From: a bacterium
GTDB taxonomy: Bacteria > UBA9089 > JASEGY01
Direction of reading: 5' to 3'
NCBI GenBank assembly: GCA_030019105.1
Contig: JASEGY010000006.1
Span: 1 to 28,167 of the forward strand
Length of the DNA stretch: 28,167 nucleotides
The notes beneath the pieces were generated by a model. That model was given only the letters and a program-made list of their open reading frames with translations. It ran no database searches and was not told the origin of the DNA. Shown in pieces: positions 22,718 to 28,167 of this stretch. Position 1 is the stretch's first letter; every line of letters starts with the position of its first letter. The position numbers and the translations under genes are program-made.

Positions 22718-23980
22718 ATGGCTGGACAAGATACCCTTTCCACCCAGGGAGATTCCTCGCTGTTTGACTCTCCGACTGCTGCTATTCTGAATTCTCGCAA
22801 ACCCCGGATGGTCACTCCTTCCGATTGCTGGATCAAAATAACCATCGCCTTAACGGAAGAGGCAGTGCGTAAGGGCTTCACAGTTGTTTCCAGTCTGGGA
22901 ATGTTTACCTACGACCTGGTTACTTTTATAGCTGCTCAGATGGGAGCTCCTACTATCATCGTTCTGGACGGCTTGCTGCCGGAACTACTGTCTTCGGATA
23001 AACAGGCGGAATTTTATGAAGAATTCGCCGGCCTGTTCGATCCGGAAAAGACCCTTTTTGTTTCGCCCTTTTCGCCTGATGTGAAAATGCCGGACCGCGC
23101 CGCGCGAGACTTTGAACGTGATCGCTGGGTAGTTTTCTTAGCTTCCCGGGTGTTAGCAGGGGAAATTCGCTCTGGGGGCTATATGGAGAAACTGTCTCTG
23201 GCTGCTATCAACGAGGGTCGCCGCGTCCAGGCATTCCGTCCCTCTGTCTTTGATAAGTCCACCGCCGGTAACCGAACACTCCTGGCAGCCGGGGCAGAAG
23301 AAGTAACGGTTGCTGACTTCCCGGTAAAGAAAGTGTCTTACCGGCCAAACATGCCCCAAACACGTCTCGTTGCTTCTAATAGCCCTTCACTTAAACCTTC
23401 CTTCGATCTTTCCGAATATCTTTTTCACTACACCCGCGGCTGTTACGGACCATGGCCAGGTCAAAGCCGCGCTGACTACATCCGTTCGCTGGCAGATGGC
23501 GATAATGACGCAGGTCACACAGGATTCGATACGTTATGCCGGATTCTATGCGAGCGCCTTATTCGTGCCGGCCATCGTTTAGTTCGCGGAAACGTGCCCG
23601 TAGTTTCTTTCAGCGCCTGTCCACCAACCCAACTGGCTAATATCCGTAAATGGAATCCTGCCCTGATCCGCTGGACATTTGAACCATATACCGTGGGTAT
23701 TCACAGGGCAGCCTTAGAAGAAATGGGGGCACGTCCGGCCATCTACGGTCCCGAAACTAAGTTCCGGGAGCTGTCAGAAGCCGAAAGATTTAGATTTCAA
23801 CTCCACGCCCCACCTAAAACAGACTGGTCAAACGAAAAAGAATGGCGAATAGCCGGGGACGTTGATCTCTCCCGCCTATCTCCAGAGGACATCATAGTCG
23901 TAGTTTCTACCGAAGAAGAGGCCCTGTCCCTTCACGAAAAGTTCGGAAGGGCTCACTTTAGTGTGAAAGCTTGCGGATAA
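22718..23980 (+). CDS. DprA/SLOG-like protein with DUF2971-like C-terminal region
   Basis: 420 residues, no named match. Residues 50-200 resemble the DprA/Smf Rossmann fold: GFTVVSSLGMFTYDLVTFIA, IIVLDGLLPE, then RDRWVVFLASRVLAGEIRSG, LAAINEGRRVQAF and NRTLLAAGAEEV follow the order of DprA strands. From about 235, LFHYTRGCYGPWPGQSRADY, VVSFSACPP, RWTFEPYTVGI, ARPAIYG and WSNEKEWRIAGDVDL recall DUF2971-type proteins that Aravind and colleagues link to ADP-ribosyltransferase folds. The C-terminal HFSVKACG is encoded by a dispersed repeat, so the end may be altered. A nucleotide-sensing or defence role is inference. Confidence 0.55.
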   Translation: MAGQDTLSTQGDSSLFDSPTAAILNSRKPRMVTPSDCWIKITIALTEEAVRKGFTVVSSLGMFTYDLVTFIAAQMGAPTIIVLDGLLPELLSSDKQAEFYEEFAGLFDPEKTLFVSPFSPDVKMPDRAARDFERDRWVVFLASRVLAGEIRSGGYMEKLSLAAINEGRRVQAFRPSVFDKSTAGNRTLLAAGAEEVTVADFPVKKVSYRPNMPQTRLVASNSPSLKPSFDLSEYLFHYTRGCYGPWPGQSRADYIRSLADGDNDAGHTGFDTLCRILCERLIRAGHRLVRGNVPVVSFSACPPTQLANIRKWNPALIRWTFEPYTVGIHRAALEEMGARPAIYGPETKFRELSEAERFRFQLHAPPKTDWSNEKEWRIAGDVDLSRLSPEDIIVVVSTEEEALSLHEKFGRAHFSVKACG

Positions 23981-23982
23981 TC

Positions 23983-24273
23983 GTAAATGTTCACAGAATG
24001 CTGAAATTGGAAATTAGAAATTGGGCATTCAGACTTCATCTCTTTCCCTAATTTCGGGATGGTTCACCTTACTGTGAAAGCTTGCGGCTGAGTAAAATAT
24101 CGAATATCGAACAAGGAATAATGAATGTCGAAGGAAAAAGGGGAACAAGACTTCATAATTCTAAATTCTTTATTCGATATTCGATATTCAATCCACAAGT
24201 TTTCACAGTAAAATTGTAGATTATGAACCGTCCCCTAATTTCCAATTTCCAATTTCAAGCTGTGAACGGCTAC
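23983..24273. mobile_element. Fold-back element with nested AATATCG palindrome
   Basis: A 291-bp inverted repeat. Outer ends GTAAATGTTCACAG and CTGTGAACGGCTAC carry AAATTGG heptamers. Nested inside is TTACTGTGAAAGCTTG...CAAGTTTTCACAGTAA (24069-24211) with AATATCG heptamers. No target duplication was found for either. 24053-24113 recurs inverted at 1-66. GTGAAAGCTTGCGG also occurs at the end of the preceding gene. Confidence 0.75.
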
Positions 24274-24389
24274 AAGAAATCACAGGAAAAACGATGAAAA
24301 TGAACCGTCCCAAAAGTTCTCTATTCCCGCAGTTAATCTAAGCCGATCTGGTTAGCGGCTAACCTGTTTTGAACCAGGCCTTTTTCTGC

Positions 24390-24418
24390 TTGACTTTTGA
24401 ACTTGAAGAGACTATAAT
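24390..24418 (+). promoter_or_regulatory. Consensus sigma-70-type promoter
   Basis: TTGACT (24390-24395) and TATAAT (24413-24418) with an ideal 17-bp spacer. The start would be near 24425, about 55 nt before the CsgG/FlgT-like gene. Confidence 0.8.
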
Positions 24419-24480
24419 GGATTTATGATAACAGAAACGCTTAAGCAATACTTTAGCCAAAGAATAAGGAGGAACGAATA

Positions 24481-26154
24481 ATGTACCGAAGAGCAGCATT
24501 TTTAACCCTGTGTCTTGTTTTATCTTTCTCCTCAGAATGCGCGTCAAAGCACGATTTAAAACCACCGCCGCCGGCCGCTGAATCACTGAATCAGACCTGG
24601 ACATTGGCCGTGTTGCATTTTGAGACAATAGGAAAAACTAAGTATAAAGGGGAAGCAATAAGAGACCTGCTTAGCAGTTCCTTGAGCGGACTGGATGGAT
24701 TCAGGGTTGTTGAACGTAAGGATCTAAAGGCAATATTAGACCAACTGGCGTTTGAATACAGTGATCTGGCTAAGAGTGAGAATCGGACAAAGGTGGGCGG
24801 TATGTTGGGAGCAAAGCTTCTTTGTGTGGGGAGCCTTAATAAAAATGCCCGGTTAATGGCCGCCCGGGTCATTTTCATAGAGACTGGTGATGTAATATTG
24901 TCTGTAACGGCTGAGCATAAAGATGAACGTGAGAATATCGAGGAAATAGCCCAAAAACTGAGGGAAGGATTAAAGGCCCCGAAGATAACAAGATTTTTGA
25001 ATAAATACTCGCCCACGATGCCTGTTGCGGTGGTGGAGGAGGAGAAGACGGTTACCGTGAAGGGCTATGGAGGGATTATTGATGGGGATATTGGCGCGGC
25101 GCGGGAAATGGCTATAAAGGATGCATACACCCAGGCGGTTGAACAGGGACTGGGGGTCAAAATAACGGCCGAAACAAAGGTGGAAAAATTTCAGGTAGTG
25201 CAGCGGAAGATCCTGGCCGAATCAGCCGGATACGTTACCTCTTACGAAATATTAAATGAAAACCCTGGAAGTAAATTAGGCTATGAGGTAACAGTTCAGG
25301 CAAAGGTCAGTTCGCAGCCGCTTTCGGATGTAGAAAAGCTGAAGCTTGTGGTGCAATATTTGCTGGCAGCGCCCAGAATCGGGGTGCTCATACAAGGGGA
25401 TGTAAATGGTGCACCTATGACAGAAAGCCAGATGGATCAATCTCAGGTTCAGATTGGGACATACTTACAAAAGGCCGGGTTTTCAGTCATAGATGTAAAA
25501 CAGATTGAAACGTTAAAAGAGGACAAGTTTGGCGGGGCTTTAAGTGAAGAAGATGCCGCTGTGTTGGGCGGTATGCTCAAAGCGGATGTGATGGTGCGCA
25601 GCAGTCTTTCCGCCGGAATAACCACCCGCATTGAAGAGATCGGCGGCCAAAAGCTCGATTTTTCCAATATCACGGCGACTACTACCGGTATTTTCAAAGT
25701 CCTTCTGGCGGAGACAGGGGAGATTATTTATTCCTTTAGTGAAAAAGACTTATCGAAAGAAAGTAATAAGGGGTTTGGAACCACGGATGCAGCCGCTCTG
25801 TCCGGTTCGATAGATGGATTTATTAAAGCGGCCTCAGAAAAACTCGCCTGGGGTTTATCGTCTAAGCTGGGAGGGCCAATCAGTTTTCAGTTATTACTGC
25901 GAAAGGCCACCTCAACTCAGGCGCAGAAATTATTAGACATCATCAAAACATGGCCGGAACAACTGGTGCTCAGCGCCTCTTTAGTGAGCTATCAAAAGGA
26001 CCTGGCCCTCTATCAAATCAAAACTACGGCTAAAAGTCAAGTCCTCATCGGTAAATTAGAGTCTATTGATCCTGAGGAACTTGAGGCAGCGGATTTAGTC
26101 ATTGAGAAGGGTGGTAAACTGGGGACAATCGTTGTCTCGCTGGGAACGCCGTAA
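24481..26154 (+). CDS. CsgG/FlgT-like envelope protein
   Basis: 557 residues with an N-terminal export signal (MYRRAAFLTLCLVLSFSSEC). A cysteine at 20 could be lipidated, but SSEC is a poor lipobox. Residues about 40-150 resemble the CsgG family (TLAVLHFETIGKTKYKGEAI, FRVVERKDLKAILDQLAFEY, GAKLLCVGSLNK), and 192-280 resemble the FlgT N-terminal domain (GAAREMAIKDAYTQAVEQGL, AESAGYVTSYEIL, YEVTVQAKV). Both families are periplasmic or outer-membrane assembly proteins. AAGGAGG and a consensus promoter precede it, and it seems to be the first gene of its transcript. The role is unknown; no curli or flagellar genes are nearby. Confidence 0.8.
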   Translation: MYRRAAFLTLCLVLSFSSECASKHDLKPPPPAAESLNQTWTLAVLHFETIGKTKYKGEAIRDLLSSSLSGLDGFRVVERKDLKAILDQLAFEYSDLAKSENRTKVGGMLGAKLLCVGSLNKNARLMAARVIFIETGDVILSVTAEHKDERENIEEIAQKLREGLKAPKITRFLNKYSPTMPVAVVEEEKTVTVKGYGGIIDGDIGAAREMAIKDAYTQAVEQGLGVKITAETKVEKFQVVQRKILAESAGYVTSYEILNENPGSKLGYEVTVQAKVSSQPLSDVEKLKLVVQYLLAAPRIGVLIQGDVNGAPMTESQMDQSQVQIGTYLQKAGFSVIDVKQIETLKEDKFGGALSEEDAAVLGGMLKADVMVRSSLSAGITTRIEEIGGQKLDFSNITATTTGIFKVLLAETGEIIYSFSEKDLSKESNKGFGTTDAAALSGSIDGFIKAASEKLAWGLSSKLGGPISFQLLLRKATSTQAQKLLDIIKTWPEQLVLSASLVSYQKDLALYQIKTTAKSQVLIGKLESIDPEELEAADLVIEKGGKLGTIVVSLGTP

Positions 26155-26174
26155 TGTTAAAAGGAGGTTGAAAA

Positions 26175-26447
26175 ATGAGTCAAAGAATACCAATGGCTGC
26201 TGTATCTTCTAAAGGACAGATTACAATACCAAGAGAGATCAGGAAAAGGCTTCATATTAAAGGCAAAGGTGATTTAGTAGGGTTTGAATCTGCTGCGGAA
26301 GGGGTGATGATGAAACGTTTAGTGGTTACTCCGGAGGAGGAAGATTTTACCGCAGAGGAATGGGAAAAACTGGAAAAATTAGCTAATCAAAAAGGTAAGT
26401 CCTATACAAACGCCGGAGACTTTCTGGTAAGCTTAGAGGAGCTTTAG
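26175..26447 (+). CDS. AbrB/MazE-type antitoxin
   Basis: 90 residues. The N-terminal swapped-hairpin DNA-binding domain is clear: MAAVSSKGQITIPREIRKRL (7-26), then GDLVGFESAAEGVMMKRL. The acidic C-terminus (EEDFTAEEWEKLEKL) would bind the toxin. AAAGGAGG lies before ATG. The toxin gene starts one base after its stop codon. Confidence 0.92.
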   Translation: MSQRIPMAAVSSKGQITIPREIRKRLHIKGKGDLVGFESAAEGVMMKRLVVTPEEEDFTAEEWEKLEKLANQKGKSYTNAGDFLVSLEEL

Positions 26448-26448
26448 T

Positions 26449-26727
26449 TTGAGGAAATACGAACGAAAACCAGGATTTGATGCTACCCTTAGCAAATTAG
26501 CTCCTGTTAGAAAAACAAAGGCCCGAGAGTCTATTCGAAAATTAGTCGTCTTCTTTGAAACCGGGGAAAGGACGGCGGGTTTAGGACTCAAGAAATTACA
26601 AAAGGACTATTGGGAGATACGGACAGACTTGAAGGATAGAATCCTCTTCAGATTAAAAGGGGACACCGTAGAATTTATCATTGCCGGCAACCACAATGAA
26701 ATCAAACGGTATCTTAAAAATGTCTAA
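26449..26727 (+). CDS. RelE/YafQ-like toxin
   Basis: 92 residues starting at TTG 26449 with GAGGAG well placed within the end of the antitoxin gene. MRKYERKPGFDATLSKL, GLGLKKLQKDYWEIRTDLKD and RILFRLKGDTVEFIIAGNHN follow the RelE superfamily layout (helices, then strands with Arg and a late His). It presumably cleaves mRNA and is neutralised by the upstream AbrB-type protein. It appears intact. Confidence 0.88.
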   Translation: MRKYERKPGFDATLSKLAPVRKTKARESIRKLVVFFETGERTAGLGLKKLQKDYWEIRTDLKDRILFRLKGDTVEFIIAGNHNEIKRYLKNV

Positions 26728-26760
26728 AGAAATGCAGGGGGATCGAAATACCGGCTGGAC

Positions 26761-27041
26761 GTATCCTCTTCAAATTTAATGGGTATCTGTTGTAAGTTGT
26801 AAGTTGTAAGTTGTAGGTTCGCTGGTGTGCCGGTTAACTTACAACCTATAGCTCTTAAGATAAATATTTTGGGGTAAGCAAATTCAAGATAGGCTATGTA
26901 GCTTTTGGAGTTAATCCTTTAGGATTTCATTAGTTATGAAAGGCTAAAGCCTGAACTCCAAAGGATAGCCAACCCCAAAATCTTTTTCTTAAACACTATA
27001 CAACCTACAACCAGATACACCAATAGATTTGAAGAGGATAC
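26761..27041. mobile_element. Fold-back element, 8-bp TSD GGCTGGAC, with nested MITE
   Basis: Ends GTATCCTCTTCAAAT and ATTTGAAGAGGATAC are perfect inverted repeats, extended imperfectly by GGGTATCTG/CAGATACACC and by GTTGTAA heptamers (26789-26816) against CAACCTACAACC. Direct repeats GGCTGGAC at 26753-26760 and 27042-27049 are exact. Without the 154-bp repeat nested inside, it is about 129 bp. Ends are like those of 7499-7589. Confidence 0.93.
26847..27000 (+). mobile_element. 154-bp TA-flanked MITE-like repeat, copy E (nested)
   Basis: Inserted at a TA inside the fold-back element: removing it gives CTTACAACC-TA-CAACCTACAACC, which restores the right arm. This shows a TA target duplication, as with IS630/Tc1-type elements. 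Confidence 0.93.
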
Positions 27042-27135
27042 GGCTGGACATTGTTTCAAAAGGCTGAAGAGTCTGCGTTACACTTTCTGGCGATGAACAA
27101 GGCCTTCATTATGTTTCCCCCAGGAGGGATATAAA

Positions 27136-28080
27136 ATGGGATCATTAACGGTAACTAAAGACGCTGAACCTGGTCTAAATATCGATGGCAATATGATTAG
27201 GATTAGCTTTGAGCAATTCAAGGAGGAAATGCTTTCTCAGAATAAACCTCAAAAGGAAGATATGATCTGTGTTCTGGAAAACAAGCTCAAGAAATATGAA
27301 TCAAAACACCATATACCTTCCGAGGAATTCTACAACAATATTGTTGGGACTCCATCTGAAGATACCATCGATTTTCTAGACTGGTCGATTCTATATCGTG
27401 GTTACTGCATACTAACAGGAAAGAAGAATGACTCATTCGCAATCTGCAAGCCGCAATCCGCAATCCGTAATGGGGCAGTTGCTTCTTTCCTCTTACTCTT
27501 CTGCTTGACAAGTTGCGCTGGTCCCCGGCAACAGATTCCTTCTCCACCCCCCTCCCAGGAATTCTATCTTCAAAGTCAGCAAAAACTTGCGCTGGGGAAC
27601 TGCGAAGAAGCCTACTATGATTACCAGAAAGCCGTGGCGGTTGAGCCTGGCCTGGCGAATGCGACCTACTTATCGAATATCCTTTACTCCTGGGTGTTAA
27701 AGCAAAGTGAAGAAGCGGATACATCCCTCCTTAACGCTCAAAAGCAAGTGTTACTTGCCCCACAGCAGTCTTCTCCACGGCAGGAATTGCTCTCAATAGC
27801 AGTGGACAGGGATAAAGATACTATCTCTGCCTTTGGTCTTGGACTCATCCCATCGAATATTTCGCATCCGGGGCAGAGACGTTTACTGGCACGTGAAGCG
27901 GCCCTGACAGATTCTTATGCCTGGGTGGGACGCCTGGCTTTATGGGCCAAGAAGGGCGTCAAATGTCCCTTAGATGTTTCGCAAACAGTGGTCGATGCCC
28001 GGGTAATTAAAGAATTTTGGGTGGCAGAGACAATCTATGTAGTCAAGGTGAAAGCGCCTCTTTCCAAGAACTCACCCTAA
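27136..28080 (+). CDS. Antitoxin-like domain fused to a lipoprotein
   Basis: 314 residues with AGGAGGG before ATG. Residues 1-97 resemble small TA-associated proteins (ENKLKKYESKHHIPSEEFYN, DTIDFLDWSILYRGY). Residues 104-112 (KPQSAIRNG) come from AATCCGC-type heptamers. Then SFLLLFCLTSCAGP is a lipoprotein signal with lipobox LTSC (Cys127), followed by a TPR-like helix (NCEEAYYDYQKAVAVEPGLA) and an unrecognised domain. A signal buried at residue 115 is unusual, so the lipoprotein may have once had its own start. ATG 27428 would be in frame with it if one more heptamer were present. Confidence 0.7.
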   Translation: MGSLTVTKDAEPGLNIDGNMIRISFEQFKEEMLSQNKPQKEDMICVLENKLKKYESKHHIPSEEFYNNIVGTPSEDTIDFLDWSILYRGYCILTGKKNDSFAICKPQSAIRNGAVASFLLLFCLTSCAGPRQQIPSPPPSQEFYLQSQQKLALGNCEEAYYDYQKAVAVEPGLANATYLSNILYSWVLKQSEEADTSLLNAQKQVLLAPQQSSPRQELLSIAVDRDKDTISAFGLGLIPSNISHPGQRRLLAREAALTDSYAWVGRLALWAKKGVKCPLDVSQTVVDARVIKEFWVAETIYVVKVKAPLSKNSP

Positions 28081-28167
28081 ATATTAGGACGCAGATGAGC
28101 GTAGATCCCAAAGACTTCTTAATCGAGGGGTAAATGCCATTAGGTGTTAGGCATCAATTGTAAGGTT
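28081..28167. other. Window end, non-coding
   Basis: Nothing recognisable in 87 bases besides a GTTAGGCA motif near the end, which also ends the 108-bp repeats. Confidence 0.5.

Overview
This window looks like a chromosomal segment of an uncultured Gram-negative bacterium of middling GC. It carries a Wzi-type outer-membrane capsule protein, a lipoprotein and surface-polysaccharide genes. A phylum cannot be fixed from the sequence alone; the mix of toxin-antitoxin (TA) families and dense palindromic intergenic repeats is of the kind seen in groups such as Planctomycetota or other candidate phyla (inference).

Layout. 168-3313 (minus strand): three surface-glycan genes (DUF268-type methyltransferase, CgeB-type glycosyltransferase, family-2 glycosyltransferase), with a fold-back element in each gap. 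3721-4479: consensus promoter, inserted 154-bp repeat, greA. 4829-5704: tRNA-Leu(UAA), two identical initiator tRNA-fMet genes with a 56-residue membrane ORF between them, and a further CAU tRNA. 5835-12849: a TA island holding HigBA, a DUF2283 pair and DUF4160/DUF2442 in intact form, orphan antitoxins, and many broken genes (YgiT, Phd, ParE, GIY-YIG, Rpn). 12828-16397: tilS and ftsH. 16938-22501: sugar epimerase, wecB, BrnTA, membrane CapD/PglF-type dehydratase and wzi, a capsule or O-glycan block. 22718-23980: a DprA/SLOG-like protein with a DUF2971-like C-terminus. 24390-26154: consensus promoter and a CsgG/FlgT-like envelope protein. 26175-26727: AbrB/RelE TA pair. 27136-28080: an antitoxin-like domain fused to a lipoprotein.

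The most striking content is non-coding. At least eight palindromic (fold-back) elements of about 90-330 bp are flanked by 8- or 9-bp direct repeats, so they are true insertions. Several share the end GTAACTACTCAG or GTAAGCGTTCAC while their interiors differ completely and consist of 7- to 15-nt periodic repeats. Empty sites can be reconstructed; in two antitoxin genes this restores perfect reading frames. A second, unrelated family is a 154-bp TA-flanked MITE-like repeat in five copies, one of them nested inside a fold-back element. Heptanucleotide repeats also run through two envelope genes (wzi and the lipoprotein), where slippage would switch the reading frame.

The glycan genes probably act together: the CapD-type dehydratase and WecB make activated amino sugars, the RmlC-like protein and the methyltransferase modify them, the glycosyltransferases assemble them, and Wzi anchors capsule at the surface.
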